Shown: positions 1-9,641, counted from the stretch's first letter. The stretch is DNA of 64,000 bases from Colwellia sp. 75C3 (GCF_002836255.1 NZ_PJAU01000048.1:1-64000); one strand, 5' to 3'. The notes: generated from the sequence alone by a model not told the origin. Program-made: numbers and translations.

Positions 1-212
1 AAACATGCTTAACTTGGCTGTATTCGTTACCTCGTTAAGACGGGGCGTATTAAACTGTTTTTCCTTTATCCCGTCAACTCTTTTTTGCTATGTTTTTTAT
101 AAAAAGTGTTTGTTTGCTGGTTTTTACAGCACATCTTTTTTTAGTGTGCCTTTTGTAAGCATTAACGAGTTATAAAATAACCAGGGAAAACCAGTGTAGC
201 TGTTAAATGTGA
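1..212. other. Unassigned stretch at the left edge
   Basis: This AT-rich stretch lies beyond the 3' end of yggX. In E. coli mltC follows yggX, but no MltC-like reading frame is visible here in either direction. One plus-strand frame stays open from about base 2 to 172, but it lacks a ribosome binding site and has the phenylalanine-rich make-up typical of AT-rich noncoding DNA. I assign nothing to it. Confidence 0.4.
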
Positions 213-485
213 TTATTTAGTCGGAGGAACGTAACCTTCAATTTCAGGCTCTTTACCTTCAAAAAGGTAGGCAACCATGGCAGTTTCTAAAAAAGCACGA
301 TCGTCAGCATTCATCATATTCATTTTTTTTTCGTTTATCAGCATGGTTTGCTTCTTTTGCCAAATACCCCAAGCTTCTTTACAAATATTATCAAAAATGC
401 GTTTACCGATTTCACCAGGGTAGAGTTGGAAACCTAAACCTTCGGCTTCTTTGTTTAAATTTTGACAAAATACTGTGCGACTCAT
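213..485 (-). CDS. yggX: YggX, iron-trafficking / Fe-S protection protein
   Basis: This 90-residue protein matches the usual YggX length. It opens with MSRTVFCQ, with the conserved cysteine near the N-terminus, followed by the EAEGL and [11 protein letters not shown] blocks typical of the family. In E. coli YggX helps move cytosolic iron and protects Fe-S clusters from oxidation. The gene lies directly downstream of mutY on the same strand, as in E. coli. That pairing is sensible because MutY carries a 4Fe-4S cluster. The gap to mutY is about 110 bases, so the two may be cotranscribed. Confidence 0.95.
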   Translation of the reverse strand: MSRTVFCQNLNKEAEGLGFQLYPGEIGKRIFDNICKEAWGIWQKKQTMLINEKKMNMMNADDRAFLETAMVAYLFEGKEPEIEGYVPPTK

Positions 486-594
486 AATGGTTTCTCTTAT
501 CTATATTAGGTAGTAGTTAATTAGTTTAGGCTGTTGAACTTTACTTTTATTTTATATGAAAAAATTTAATGTGAACAAATTTAAATATGAAAGA

Positions 595-1683
595 TCAATA
601 GTCTCTAAGTAAAGTAAGTAGTTTTTGTGTCGAGGCCGCTAAGCCGACACTTAATTCTTGGTGTAAATCATACCACTTTTGCTGATCAGGTTCGTTTATA
701 TTTACTGAATCAAGTTGCTGGCAGTCTACTATCACAGGAGTGATATCTAAATGAAAGTGACTAAAAGTATGCCTAAATTCCGTTAAGGTTTGTGATGAAA
801 GTGCTTTTAAGGATAAGTTAGTCATTAAGCCATCAATTTCAGTGAGTTCATCAATTTCATGAAAACACCATAATCCTCCCCAAATACCAACAGGTGGCCG
901 CTTCTCCATTAATACCCTATCACAGCGTTCGTTTTTTAGTCGAGGGATTACCATGATGGTTTTCTTCTCAGGAATTTTCTTTTTAGGTTTTTTCTGAGGA
1001 AAATTCATTTGTTGATCACCAGCTTTGGCCAAGCAGCTCTGCTCAACAGGACAAAGCTCGCAGTTTGGTTTACTGCGAGTACAAACTGTTGCGCCAAGGT
1101 CCATCATTGCTTGGTTGAAGCTGTCAGTTTCTATAGCAGGGGTTAATTGTTCGCTTAATTGCCATAATGCTTTATCGAACTTGCTCAAGCCATTATAGCC
1201 TTCAATAAGATAGCTGCGTGCTAATACACGTTTAACGTTACCGTCTAAAATAGGATGATGCTGGTTTAGCGATAAACTTAAAATAGCGCCAGCGGTTGAG
1301 CGACCTATGCCAGGTAAAGCGATAACTTGTTCAATCTCAATAGGAAATTGACCATCATAATCATTGACCATTATTTTAGCTGATTTATGTAAATTACGCG
1401 CTCGCGCGTAATACCCAAGACCAGTCCAATGATGCAAAACTACATCTTCATCGGCATTGGCTAAGTCAGTAATTGTTGGAAAACTTGCCATAAAACGTTG
1501 ATAGTAAGGAATAACTGTTGCAACTTGGGTTTGTTGTAACATTATTTCTGAAATCCACACACGATATGAGGTTTTATTTTGTTGCCAAGGTAAGTGCTTC
1601 CTACCTTGTTGGTGATACCAGCTAACGACTTGCTGACCAAATTGTTCAGCCGAGTTGGCTGATAGTACTATAGGATTATTCAT
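595..1683 (-). CDS. mutY: MutY, A/G-specific adenine DNA glycosylase
   Basis: MutY removes adenine mispaired with 8-oxoguanine or guanine. Numbered from the ATG at 1683 (362 residues), the protein shows the catalytic glutamate in SEIMLQQTQ (about residue 46), the helix-hairpin-helix [10 protein letters not shown] (about 123-132), the catalytic aspartate in ILDGNVKR (about 147), and four cluster cysteines at about 201, 208, 211 and 217 in the C-X6-C-X2-C-X5-C pattern. The C-terminal third is the NUDIX-like 8-oxoG recognition domain. An in-frame TTG at 1719 would add 12 residues. I prefer the ATG because E. coli MutY also begins shortly before the YxxxGRxxLPW block; neither start has a clear Shine-Dalgarno. 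Confidence 0.95.
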   Translation of the reverse strand: MNNPIVLSANSAEQFGQQVVSWYHQQGRKHLPWQQNKTSYRVWISEIMLQQTQVATVIPYYQRFMASFPTITDLANADEDVVLHHWTGLGYYARARNLHKSAKIMVNDYDGQFPIEIEQVIALPGIGRSTAGAILSLSLNQHHPILDGNVKRVLARSYLIEGYNGLSKFDKALWQLSEQLTPAIETDSFNQAMMDLGATVCTRSKPNCELCPVEQSCLAKAGDQQMNFPQKKPKKKIPEKKTIMVIPRLKNERCDRVLMEKRPPVGIWGGLWCFHEIDELTEIDGLMTNLSLKALSSQTLTEFRHTFSHFHLDITPVIVDCQQLDSVNINEPDQQKWYDLHQELSVGLAASTQKLLTLLRDY

Positions 1684-1833
1684 AGCGCGCAGTGTAACTA
1701 AATAAGTTGTCGAGCTCAAATAGGCAAATTCGCATCTTGGTGCTAACGGGTATATAATCCCGCCTTTAAAATTCGATTCGCTTAGTTCAGCTTGAAACTA
1801 ACTAAAGCATGAAGAAAAATATAAGGCTTTATA

Positions 1834-2172
1834 ATGAAAATTGACGCAAAAAACCGTAGTACTCGTATCCGTAAAAAATTACGTGTTGATGAGTTTCAGG
1901 AATTAGGCTTCGATATTGCTTGGAAATTAAAAGATGGCATAAATGGCGAAGAACTTGATGCTTTTATCAATAAGTTTTTTGCAGAAGCTATCCAGCCAAA
2001 TGGCCTAGGTTTTGGCGGTGAAGGTGATACTTTATGGCATGGTCTTATTTGCACTCAGAAATTAGGTTCTTGTACAGATGAGAATCGCAGCACTGTTGAA
2101 AAATGGTTAACTGATAATGGCGCTACTTCAGTAGCTGTTAGCGATTTGTACGATGTTTGGTGGGCTGAATAA
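1834..2172 (+). CDS. yggL: YggL family protein (DUF469)
   Basis: This 112-residue protein has the NRSTRIRKKLRVDEFQELGF start and the GFGGEGD block of the YggL/DUF469 family. The E. coli homologue has been linked to 50S ribosomal subunits, but its precise role is unsettled. The start has an AAGG-type ribosome binding site about ten bases upstream. It is divergent from mutY and sits next to trmB, as in E. coli, except that yggL comes before trmB here. About 207 bases containing a long palindrome separate the two genes. Confidence 0.9.
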   Translation: MKIDAKNRSTRIRKKLRVDEFQELGFDIAWKLKDGINGEELDAFINKFFAEAIQPNGLGFGGEGDTLWHGLICTQKLGSCTDENRSTVEKWLTDNGATSVAVSDLYDVWWAE

Positions 2173-2204
2173 ATTTATTCGTCATAAATGACTTTTATAC
2201 GGCA

Positions 2205-2275
2205 TTGTCGGCGTTATTCATTACCATTACTTATGTTCCATAAGCGCTGGCACTGAATAACTTGACGGCTTTGTC
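2205..2275. repeat. Imperfect palindromic intergenic element
   Basis: Two 23-base arms (2213-2235 and 2239-2261) form an inverted repeat around a TTC loop. The outer 8 bases (GTTATTCA) and the inner 6 (CTTATG) pair exactly, with mismatches in between. Short direct repeats ACGGC-A/T-TTGTC flank the arms on both sides. The shape resembles dispersed REP/MITE-like elements. No second copy was noticed in this window. Confidence 0.55.
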
Positions 2276-2379
2276 TAAAATCCATTTATTTAGAATAATG
2301 AAGTCGAAGAACTACTTATGCAGCACTATCTATAATGCTTGCTGAATATAATTGAACAAATATTAGTAAAAGATCCAAT

Positions 2380-3105
2380 ATGACTGAAAAAACACATAAA
2401 ACCATAGAACAAGCCGAGCAAGAAGGTAAGTACATTCGTAAGGTACGTAGCTTTGTTAAACGCGAAGGCAGGTTAACAAAAAATCAAGAACGAGCGATTA
2501 ACGATCATTGGAAAAATATGGGCTTAAACCATAGTGATGGCGTTATTGATACTAAAGCATTATTTACCAATGATAACCCTGTGGTTTTAGAGATTGGTTT
2601 TGGTATGGGTAAATCTTTAGTTGAAATGGCTAAAGCAGCACCAGAACTAAATTTTATTGGTATTGAAGTTCACAAACCTGGTGTTGGCGCTTGTATTTCC
2701 TCTGCAGTTGAAGAAAGTGTTAGCAATCTAAAAGTTTATGAACACGATGCTATCGAGATTTTAGCCGACTGCATTCCTGACGGCACGTTAACAACCGTAC
2801 AGTTGTTTTTCCCTGATCCATGGCATAAGAAAAAGCATCATAAGCGCCGAATTGTTTCTGCAGAATTTGTAGAAACTATCAGACAAAAGTTAAAAGTTGA
2901 TGGTGTATTCCATATGGCGACTGACTGGGAAAACTACGCGGAATGTATGTTAGAAGATATGCAAAGTGCTCCAGGTTATAATAACTTGTCTGAAACAAGT
3001 GATTATGTGCCACGTCCAGATTCTCGTCCGTTAACTAAATTTGAAAACCGTGGGCAGAATTTAGGTCATGGTGTTTGGGATTTACAGTTTGCTAAAAAGG
3101 CTTAA
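2380..3105 (+). CDS. trmB: TrmB, tRNA (guanine46-N7)-methyltransferase
   Basis: TrmB makes m7G46 in the variable loop of tRNAs using S-adenosylmethionine. The 241 residues include the SAM-binding motif [11 protein letters not shown] (about residues 70-80), [11 protein letters not shown], and the family signature [15 protein letters not shown], with an N-terminal extension rich in basic residues. Length matches the E. coli enzyme (239). The gene stands alone between the palindromic element and a convergent small gene. Confidence 0.96.
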   Translation: MTEKTHKTIEQAEQEGKYIRKVRSFVKREGRLTKNQERAINDHWKNMGLNHSDGVIDTKALFTNDNPVVLEIGFGMGKSLVEMAKAAPELNFIGIEVHKPGVGACISSAVEESVSNLKVYEHDAIEILADCIPDGTLTTVQLFFPDPWHKKKHHKRRIVSAEFVETIRQKLKVDGVFHMATDWENYAECMLEDMQSAPGYNNLSETSDYVPRPDSRPLTKFENRGQNLGHGVWDLQFAKKA

Positions 3106-3137
3106 CTTTTCCGTTAAACCTTTGTACTTCATCTAGT

Positions 3138-3165
3138 CAAGTTAGTTTAGCCAAGTTAGTTTTGG
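3138..3165. repeat. 14-bp tandem duplication after trmB
   Basis: Two adjacent 14-base units, CAAGTTAGTTTAGC and CAAGTTAGTTTTGG, lie between the trmB stop and the stop of the convergent 120-residue gene. The second unit together with the following CTTGC can fold into a weak stem. No poly-T tract follows. Confidence 0.5.
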
Positions 3166-3170
3166 CTTGC

Positions 3171-3533
3171 TTAAGCTTTGCTTTGGCTAGGTGAGGGTAA
3201 AAATTGACGTTCAATGAAAAATAAATGTTGAGCGTTACGTAAATTTCCGCTGTCTATTAACCATTGTTGGTCAATAATTTCACGTGCTAAAGCTGCATGT
3301 AATATACGGCTTTTATATTGGGTCCAATAAACTAATGTTGCTGCTTGGTGGCAATCATTATTTGGAAACTTTTCACTACGAGTTAGTGCTAATTCTTCAA
3401 TGATCTTAGCAATGACTTTATCTTTTAACTCAGTATCAATTTGTTGTTTAAAGCGCGTAAATCTTTTTGCTTTAACTAATTGCCAAAACAACCAAATTAA
3501 TGACAGTAACGCCAGTGTGGCGATAATTTCCAT
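3171..3533 (-). CDS. Small membrane-anchored protein of unknown function
   Basis: I do not recognise this 120-residue protein. It has one N-terminal hydrophobic segment (about residues 3-20), then a basic patch (KAKRFTRFKQ) that predicts a cytoplasmic C-terminal domain, which is helical and contains three histidines. It converges on trmB. Its start lies about 65 bases from the GTG of the divergently transcribed protease. Length and codon use look like a real gene, but no function can be given. Confidence 0.65.
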   Translation of the reverse strand: MEIIATLALLSLIWLFWQLVKAKRFTRFKQQIDTELKDKVIAKIIEELALTRSEKFPNNDCHQAATLVYWTQYKSRILHAALAREIIDQQWLIDSGNLRNAQHLFFIERQFLPSPSQSKA

Positions 3534-3673
3534 GTAATATTCCTATTTTAATACTCACGATTATCATAGCACCTTAACTTGATTATTTATCTATACAAGT
3601 GCATAAAAGTAATGATAAAAAGATAACAGTTCGTTACACTGTTATTAATTTAATGACAGTCGGATTTTTATCA

Positions 3674-4723
3674 ATGAGCAGAGTTTTTCTAATTCTTAGT
3701 GTTTTCTTCTTAAGTGGATGCGCAACACCAACACAAGCATATAAAGTAAAAGAAAATTCAATTCAAACCCTATATAAGAAAGTTAATCCTTCAGTAGTCG
3801 AATTGCATGTACAATCATTAGCTGATCCGCAAGTCGGTCAAGTGGCTTATAAAGAAAAAATGTCAAATTCATTGGGCTCAGGTGCTTTAGTTAGTAGCGA
3901 AGGACGTATTTTAACCGCGGCACATGTTGTTGATAAAGCGACATCAATCGAAGTTGAGTTTGCCGATGGCACTAAAACAACCGGTCATGTTGTTTGGATA
4001 GAACCTCTTATTGATTTGGCTATGATTCAAGCAGGCGAAGTGCCTAGTACAGCAAAGCCATTAAAGTTAGCTGAGGCTAACGATTACCAAATTGGTGAGC
4101 AAGTTATTATAATTGGTGCACCTTTTGGTGTTAGCCATAGTTTATCTGTCGGTTATTTAAGTGGTATTCGTGACGGTAAAGCAATACCTGGAAGAAGCCT
4201 AATACCACGCTTATTGCAAACGGATGCCTCAATTAATCAAGGTAATTCTGGCGGTCCAATGTTTAACCTTAATGGTGAGATTGTTGGTATTGTTAGCCAC
4301 ATATTATCTAAAAGTGGTGGCAGCAATGGTTTAGGGTTTGTTGTTTCAGTTGATACTGTTCGCCATATTATTGATAGCGGTCCCGGTACATTTTCTGGCT
4401 TTATTCCACTTTTACTTAATAAAAAACAGTCTTACGCAATTAACAATACCGCAGGTCATGGTATGTTAATTCAACATGTTATACCGGGTACTTTAGCAGA
4501 TAAACTTGGCTTTAAAGGTGGTACTCTTAGTGTTGTAATGGGTCGTAGTCCTATTTTACTTGGTGGTGATATACTGCTAGAAGTCGGTGGTCGTGCTATC
4601 ATTGATTTGGCCTCAGCAATGCAAATTAAGAAACATCTTGCTAGCTTTGAAAAAGGCGATAGAGTTACCTTTAAATATTTACGCAATGGCGAAATGAAAG
4701 AAACTTACTGGATAGTTGAATAA
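3674..4723 (+). CDS. Trypsin-like serine protease lipoprotein with C-terminal PDZ-like domain
   Basis: Read from the ATG at 3674, the protein begins with a short hydrophobic segment ending in LSGC, a good lipoprotein signal with the cysteine about 16 residues in. It is therefore probably anchored to a periplasm-facing membrane. The catalytic triad of the DegP/HtrA-like S1C family is visible: His in TAAHVV, Asp in DLAMIQ, Ser in GNSGGPMF. A PDZ-like region follows (GMLIQHVIPGTLADKLGF, then GGDILLEVGG). In-frame upstream starts at 3599 (GTG) and 3653 (ATG) would bury the signal peptide deeper. The start is uncertain because none has a clear ribosome binding site. Substrates are unknown. Confidence 0.85.
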   Translation: MSRVFLILSVFFLSGCATPTQAYKVKENSIQTLYKKVNPSVVELHVQSLADPQVGQVAYKEKMSNSLGSGALVSSEGRILTAAHVVDKATSIEVEFADGTKTTGHVVWIEPLIDLAMIQAGEVPSTAKPLKLAEANDYQIGEQVIIIGAPFGVSHSLSVGYLSGIRDGKAIPGRSLIPRLLQTDASINQGNSGGPMFNLNGEIVGIVSHILSKSGGSNGLGFVVSVDTVRHIIDSGPGTFSGFIPLLLNKKQSYAINNTAGHGMLIQHVIPGTLADKLGFKGGTLSVVMGRSPILLGGDILLEVGGRAIIDLASAMQIKKHLASFEKGDRVTFKYLRNGEMKETYWIVE

Positions 4724-4790
4724 TACCTATTTAGTAGTTGTCGCAAATAATAAGCTATGATGTTTATTCAAAATAGCTAAAATAAAATAG

Positions 4791-4814
4791 CAGATAGCCT
4801 ATCTGTCTTTTTTT
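4791..4814 (+). terminator. Rho-independent terminator after the protease gene
   Basis: CAGATA and TATCTG pair around a 3-base GCC loop, followed by a T-rich tail (TCTTTTTTT). Confidence 0.65.
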
Positions 4815-4903
4815 AGATAACTTAAACGGTAAAAGTACATTTTTTAATGGTGTTATATAAATGACTCCTTATAATGATTGCTAATATTGTTCGGAAGCAT
4901 TTT

Positions 4904-5572
4904 ATGAATATAGTATATAAAACAAGAACGCAGTTAGTGGTTGAAACTCTTAGAGAGAAAATCCTTAGCGGTGAATTGAAAGCGGGTGAATCACTTCGTC
5001 AAGCGGCGTTAGCGACCGAATTAAATGTCAGCCGTATTCCAGTAAGAGAAGCTTTGCTTCAGCTGGAAGGTGAAGGTCTAGTTGTCTTTGAACCACATAA
5101 AGGTGCTACAGTAACCGAGCTTAGCGCTAAGCATGTAGCGGAACTTTTTGAATTACGAGCAATGCTTGAAGGGAATTTACTAGCCGCTTCATTACCCTTG
5201 TTAACCAGCGAGAAATTAGCTGAGGCAACTGATATTTTAGCGCAGTTAGATAAAGCACTGGGTAAGGAAAATGCAGCAAATACCTGGAGTGAACTTAACT
5301 CTCGTTATCACAACTGCCTATATTCAGCGGCGAATAGACCACAAACGCAAGATTTAGTGAACACGCTAAATAAAAATGCGGATAGATATATTCGTATGCA
5401 CTTATTGTGGGCCGGCGGTATTTCTAAAGCAGGACCTGAGCACAACCAGCTACTAGCCTTTTGTAAAACTGGTGATATAGACGCAGCTGTTGGCGTATTG
5501 AAACACCATATCCTAAGCTCTAGAGATGAAATAAAAGCCTTTTTAGAGCAACGCGAAGCAGCTAATATTTAA
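4904..5572 (+). CDS. GntR-family transcriptional regulator (FCD/FadR-type)
   Basis: The N-terminal winged helix (about residues 5-70) contains the GntR signature LREKILSGELKAGESL and the recognition helix block ELNVSRIPVREALLQLEGEGLV. The C-terminal half is an FCD-type helical effector domain with histidines in SRYHNCLY, PEHNQLL and LKHHIL placed as the usual metal ligands. The ATG at 4904 follows a GGAAG about ten bases upstream, whereas the in-frame ATG at 4874 has no such site. FCD regulators usually sense small carboxylates. The SulP gene downstream is separated by a hairpin, so no target can be inferred. Confidence 0.88.
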   Translation: MNIVYKTRTQLVVETLREKILSGELKAGESLRQAALATELNVSRIPVREALLQLEGEGLVVFEPHKGATVTELSAKHVAELFELRAMLEGNLLAASLPLLTSEKLAEATDILAQLDKALGKENAANTWSELNSRYHNCLYSAANRPQTQDLVNTLNKNADRYIRMHLLWAGGISKAGPEHNQLLAFCKTGDIDAAVGVLKHHILSSRDEIKAFLEQREAANI

Positions 5573-5593
5573 CTTAGCTCTTAGCTGAAAATT

Positions 5594-5628
5594 TATTTGC
5601 TTACTTATGTTGTAAAAGTAAGCAAATA
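5594..5628. terminator. Long hairpin after the GntR gene
   Basis: A perfect 13-base stem (5594-5606 with 5616-5628) encloses a 9-base loop. The T-rich stretch follows only after a few bases, so it may be a terminator or simply an mRNA-stabilising hairpin. Confidence 0.5.
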
Positions 5629-5804
5629 TTGACTTTTTCTCTCCATCTCTATAGTATTCACGCCCCTCAAAACCACAGTAAACTTGCTTATTTTTGTCTA
5701 TGCTTAATGTTAATTAAGTATAAATAAAACAGTTCGCCAATTCGTATTCGCCAAAGATTTGACCTAAAAGGTTAACTATTAGCGATAAACTCAATGAGAT
5801 AAAA

Positions 5805-7334
5805 ATGTTTGAATTACACGCCAGTAAAGTGTCCAACTTGAAAAATGATGTGTTATCAGGTCTAACAGTTGCGTTAGCACTGGTACCTGAAGCCGTAGCT
5901 TTTGCCTTTGTTGCCGGTGTTGAACCCTTAGTTGGTTTATATGCGGCGTTTATGGTCGGTTTAATAACGGCTATTTTTGGTGGTCGTCCGGGAATGATTT
6001 CAGGTGCTACAGGTGCTATGGCTGTAGTAATGGTTAGTTTAGTTGCCATTCATGGTGTTGAATACCTATTTGCCACTGTGGTGCTCACGGGCTTACTGCA
6101 AATTATGGCGGGAATATTCAAATTAGGTAAGTTTATTCGCCTAGTACCACATCCAGTAATGCTAGGTTTTGTTAATGGTTTAGCTATCGTTATCTTCTTA
6201 GCGCAATTAGGGCAATTTAAAGTAACTAATGCTGCCGGTGAGCTTGAATGGATGCAAGGTACGCCATTGTTTACTATGGCTGGTTTGATTCTTTTGACTA
6301 TGGCAATAATACACTTTTTCCCTAAACTGACTAAAGCAGTACCTTCTACTCTTATTGCAATTGTAGGTGTTTCATTACTCGTTTTTGCTACCGGCCTTGA
6401 TACTAAACTTGTTGGTGATGCTGCTTCGATTGCAGGCGGTTTACCTACATTTTCTGTTCCAGATGTACCTTTCACCTTTGAAACTTTTAAAATCATTCTT
6501 CCTTTTGCTTTAGTTCTTGCAGCAATAGGTCTTATTGAATCGTTATTAACACTAACCTTAATTGATGAATTAACGGGGACTCGTGGACGCAGTAATAAAG
6601 AATGTATTGCACAGGGTGCAGCTAACACTGCTACTGGATTTTTCGGCGGTATGGGTGGTTGTGCGATGATCGGTCAATCGATGATCAACGTAAACTCCGG
6701 CGGTCGTGGTAGAGCATCAGGTATTACTGCAGCATTGGCCTTATTAGGTTTTATCTTATTTGCTTCTGGCTTAATTGAGCAAATTCCTCTAGCTGCATTG
6801 GTTGGGGTTATGTTTATCGTTGTTATTGGCACTTTTGAATGGTCTAGTCTGCGTATTTTAGGCAAAGTACCTAAAGCTGATGCCTTTGTAATTATACTGG
6901 TATCAGGAGTTACTGTTTATTCAGATCTGGCTGTCGCCGTTATTGTTGGTGTTATTGTATCTGCATTAGTTTTTGCATGGGAACACGCAAAACATATTAT
7001 AGTTAAACGTAGTGTTAATGAAGATGGTTCAACTGTATATGAAGTAAGTGGACCAATATTTTTTGGTTCCATTGCAAACTTCCTTGAGCAGTTTACGCCA
7101 GAAGAAGACAGTGATGATGTCATTGTTGAATTTAAAAATGCACGTGTTGTCGACCATTCAGCTATTGAAGCTATTGATACCTTGGCTGAACGTTATTTAT
7201 CACGCAATAAGGCTATGCATCTGAAGCACTTAAATAAAGAGTGTAAAGAGCTGTTAGACAAGGCAGATAAATTAGTTGAGCTTAATATCATTGAAGATCC
7301 TGATTATCATATCGTCAGTGATAAGTTAGCATAA
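5805..7334 (+). CDS. SulP family inorganic anion transporter
   Basis: This 509-residue inner-membrane protein has the SulP/SLC26 layout: a hydrophobic transport domain over about residues 1-390 and a cytoplasmic STAS domain over about 410-500. Recognisable blocks include [28 protein letters not shown] and [17 protein letters not shown] near the start and [16 protein letters not shown] mid-protein. Family members carry sulfate, bicarbonate or other anions. No carbonic anhydrase or sulfur-assimilation gene is adjacent, so the substrate is open. It appears monocistronic, with a terminator immediately downstream. Confidence 0.9.
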   Translation: MFELHASKVSNLKNDVLSGLTVALALVPEAVAFAFVAGVEPLVGLYAAFMVGLITAIFGGRPGMISGATGAMAVVMVSLVAIHGVEYLFATVVLTGLLQIMAGIFKLGKFIRLVPHPVMLGFVNGLAIVIFLAQLGQFKVTNAAGELEWMQGTPLFTMAGLILLTMAIIHFFPKLTKAVPSTLIAIVGVSLLVFATGLDTKLVGDAASIAGGLPTFSVPDVPFTFETFKIILPFALVLAAIGLIESLLTLTLIDELTGTRGRSNKECIAQGAANTATGFFGGMGGCAMIGQSMINVNSGGRGRASGITAALALLGFILFASGLIEQIPLAALVGVMFIVVIGTFEWSSLRILGKVPKADAFVIILVSGVTVYSDLAVAVIVGVIVSALVFAWEHAKHIIVKRSVNEDGSTVYEVSGPIFFGSIANFLEQFTPEEDSDDVIVEFKNARVVDHSAIEAIDTLAERYLSRNKAMHLKHLNKECKELLDKADKLVELNIIEDPDYHIVSDKLA

Positions 7335-7374
7335 AATTAGCTTTAAAATCATCTAGCTAAGCTAGCTGTTATAA

Positions 7375-7426
7375 AAAGTGCGTTGATAAGTTATACTTAA
7401 CTTACAGCGCATTTTTTTTGTTTTTT
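7375..7426 (+). terminator. Terminator after the SulP gene
   Basis: An imperfect stem pairs GTGCG...AAGTT with AACTT...CGCAT and is followed by a run of eight T. Location and structure fit a rho-independent terminator. Confidence 0.75.
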
Positions 7427-7600
7427 TTATATCAGTCTCATTAAGTTTGTGCACTTTTTGTGCGTAGATAAAATAAATTAGGGCAAGGCACCCTATTGAA
7501 TAATAGCTGGCGATTGTGATTGAGAGTAACGCGGACTTGGAGTATTTTAACAAGCACAAGTGGGCAATCATTTATTGAAACTGGTATTAGGGAGGGGTAA

Positions 7601-7921
7601 ATGCAATTAGAATTTTTTGATGTTCCTAGCCCTTGTATTGGCATGTGTCAGTCTGATGATAAAGGTCATTGTCTAGGTTGCATGCGCTCCCGTGATGAAA
7701 GACAAAACTGGAAAGAATTTAATAATGATAAAAAACAAAAAGTTATAAAACTCTGCGTTCAACGAAAAAAACGTAAACAAAATCAGCATAATCCCAAGCA
7801 AGAAAAAGCAGTTATCACCGCTGAACTTGAAGCTGATATGCAGCCATCTTTACTAGATATCCCAAGTAGTACTAATACAGCACCAGACATCGACTTAGAT
7901 TTTAGTGATTTTGAACTATAA
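7601..7921 (+). CDS. DUF1289 family small zinc-finger-like protein
   Basis: The protein has 106 residues. Cysteines 12, 16, 24 and 27 form the C-X3-C-X7-C-X2-C arrangement of the DUF1289 family (PCIGMC...CLGCMR), next to the conserved RDERQNW segment. The four cysteines suggest metal binding, but no biochemical role is established. The C-terminal half is charged and low in complexity. A very strong ribosome binding site (GGGAGGGG) precedes the ATG. Confidence 0.85.
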   Translation: MQLEFFDVPSPCIGMCQSDDKGHCLGCMRSRDERQNWKEFNNDKKQKVIKLCVQRKKRKQNQHNPKQEKAVITAELEADMQPSLLDIPSSTNTAPDIDLDFSDFEL

Positions 7922-8037
7922 TATTCATTTTTCTACTATCGATATCATTAATAATCTATTGAAATTCAGTGTATTATTCTTAGTCCGTTCTATCTGTTAC
8001 CACCTATAGAATACTACAATTATCAAGGATGAAATTA

Positions 8038-9264
8038 ATGCGTTTAATAAGCCTCGTCTATATTTATGTCATAGTTTTAACTGCTTGCAGTTATGAGCCA
8101 AGTCATTTAAATATCCCGATAGACACCCATCTTAGCCATCAGCTTATAGATAATCATCTAGCCATTAATGTCGATAACTCAGGACATATTGATAGTCGCG
8201 GTTTAGCTGAATTTGCTAAAAAGATCGAAAATGTTAGGATTTTAGCTTTAGGTGAACAAACTCATGGCGCAGGTAATGTTTTTACCCTGAAAACGGATTT
8301 GATAAAATACTTACATAAGCACCATGGTTTCGATTTATTCATATTGGAAAGTGGCATGTATGATGTGCGTGAGATAGTTCAACAAGCGAAAAATGGGCAA
8401 TCAATAAAAGCATTAGCGCCGGGCAATATTTTTTATATGTATGCCAATAGTAAAGAGGTTACGCCTTTATTTGATTATGTTAATGAACAGCTTAATACTG
8501 ATAACCCGTTGATGATGGTAGGTTTCGATAGTCAACATACGGGAGGCATCTCATTAACCGGCCTTGTTACTGACTTAACTAAAGCACAACAAACAATTGA
8601 TAAAGCTTGGGTGAACAGCTCACAGTGGCTAGTCTTTTCATCGCAAATTCAACAAGTACTTGATGGTTCAAGGGAACGCTTGTCATCAGAACAAGAAAAA
8701 TTATTTTTTACTCAACTTGATAAATTAGCAAGTAACTTTGAACAGCACGAGAATGGCTTTTGGTTTCGTATTTCAAAAGGCTTAGCCGCGCAAGCAAAAA
8801 GGCAATGGCAGTTGGGTGATAACCGTAGCCAGCAAATGGGTGAAAATATTAAGTGGTGGGCTGAACAATACCCAGATAAGAAAATTATTGTTTGGGCGCA
8901 TACATGGCATTTGACTAAAGAGGGTAATAACCAAATTAATGCCGGGAAAGTGGTTAGTGATGCCTTTGGTGATGCTTATTACATGGTGCACTTTAGCGGT
9001 GAAAAAGGCCAATATCTAAGTTATATTGATTTAACAAATGAAGAAGTAGCTAAACCAAAGCATAATTCAGTAGAACAGTTATTCAGTCAAACTAAATCCT
9101 CGCCAATTAGTTATATTGAAAATAAAGGTTTATCCTTTCAAGGCGGTGAGATGCACGTTTTTAGTAATGACTATAAAGAGATACTCGCGGCTAGTGAATG
9201 GGCAACCTATTGGGATGGCATGTTTATCTTAAAAAAAATAACACCAGCAACTTATCAACAATAA
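8038..9264 (+). CDS. Erythromycin-esterase-like lipoprotein
   Basis: From the ATG at 8038 the protein starts with a hydrophobic signal ending in LTAC, a lipobox, so it is probably exported and lipid-anchored. The mature part matches the erythromycin esterase fold family: ALGEQTHGAGN holds the conserved Glu and His, FILESG follows, and VWAHTWHLTK holds the second histidine pair. Ere enzymes open the macrolide lactone, but most family members have unknown substrates and resistance should not be assumed. An AAGGA lies nine bases before 8038. For the in-frame ATG at 8029 it would abut the start, which decides for 8038. Confidence 0.82.
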   Translation: MRLISLVYIYVIVLTACSYEPSHLNIPIDTHLSHQLIDNHLAINVDNSGHIDSRGLAEFAKKIENVRILALGEQTHGAGNVFTLKTDLIKYLHKHHGFDLFILESGMYDVREIVQQAKNGQSIKALAPGNIFYMYANSKEVTPLFDYVNEQLNTDNPLMMVGFDSQHTGGISLTGLVTDLTKAQQTIDKAWVNSSQWLVFSSQIQQVLDGSRERLSSEQEKLFFTQLDKLASNFEQHENGFWFRISKGLAAQAKRQWQLGDNRSQQMGENIKWWAEQYPDKKIIVWAHTWHLTKEGNNQINAGKVVSDAFGDAYYMVHFSGEKGQYLSYIDLTNEEVAKPKHNSVEQLFSQTKSSPISYIENKGLSFQGGEMHVFSNDYKEILAASEWATYWDGMFILKKITPATYQQ

Positions 9265-9351
9265 AAATGTATGTTTAAGTTTAATAATTGAACACTTATT
9301 TAACCGTAATGTATTAAATTAGATTTTAAGTAAATTATTATTATAAAACGG

Positions 9352-9383
9352 TTGCTTGCACCAAAACTTCACTATATTATACG
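9352..9383 (+). promoter_or_regulatory. Putative sigma-70 promoter of tRNA-Phe
   Basis: TTGCTT (9352-9357) and TATTAT (9375-9380) are 17 bases apart. A slightly shifted pair, TTGCAC (9356-9361) and TATACG (9378-9383) at 16 bases, is equally possible. The CGCTCTC after the -10 is the GC-rich discriminator common in stable-RNA promoters. Confidence 0.6.
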
Positions 9384-9415
9384 CTCTCTTTAGAGAGTTC
9401 TGCTTTATAAAGATT

Positions 9416-9491
9416 GCCCCGATAGCTCAGTTGGTAGAGCAGAGGATTGAAAATCCTCGTGTCCCTGGTTCAAATCCGGGTCGGGGCACCA
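9416..9491 (+). tRNA. tRNA-Phe (anticodon GAA)
   Basis: The 76-base gene folds into a full cloverleaf. The acceptor stem pairs GCCCCGA with TCGGGGC, the D-loop contains AGCTCAGTTGGTAGAGC, the anticodon stem-loop is GAGGATTGAAAATCCTC with GAA in the centre, the T-loop is GGTTCAAATCC, and CCA is encoded. Confidence 0.98.
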
Positions 9492-9500
9492 TAAAAAGAC

Positions 9501-9536
9501 AAAAGCCTCAACACTATTAATGTTGAGGCTTTTTTC
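9501..9536 (+). terminator. Terminator of tRNA-Phe
   Basis: GCCTCAACA (9505-9513) pairs perfectly with TGTTGAGGC (9521-9529) around a 7-base loop. A-rich sequence before and a T-run after make it potentially active in both directions, although mutS ends further downstream on the other strand. Confidence 0.9.
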
Positions 9537-9641
9537 GTTTCTGCATGGCTAACTTTAATTAAACTATTTATTAGTTAATTGATGCCTGTAAATCAAAAGT
9601 AATTGAGTGTTTTTAACTCAATTACTTTTGTTATTAGATTC

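Noticed and set aside
6050-6628. 192-residue minus-strand frame inside the SulP gene
   Set aside because: It is antisense to a well-conserved transporter, rich in Pro/Ala/Thr from reading membrane-segment codons backwards, and lacks a start signal.
7362-7644. Two small minus-strand frames between the SulP and DUF1289 genes
   Set aside because: They overlap the terminator and each other and lack ribosome binding sites or recognisable sequence.
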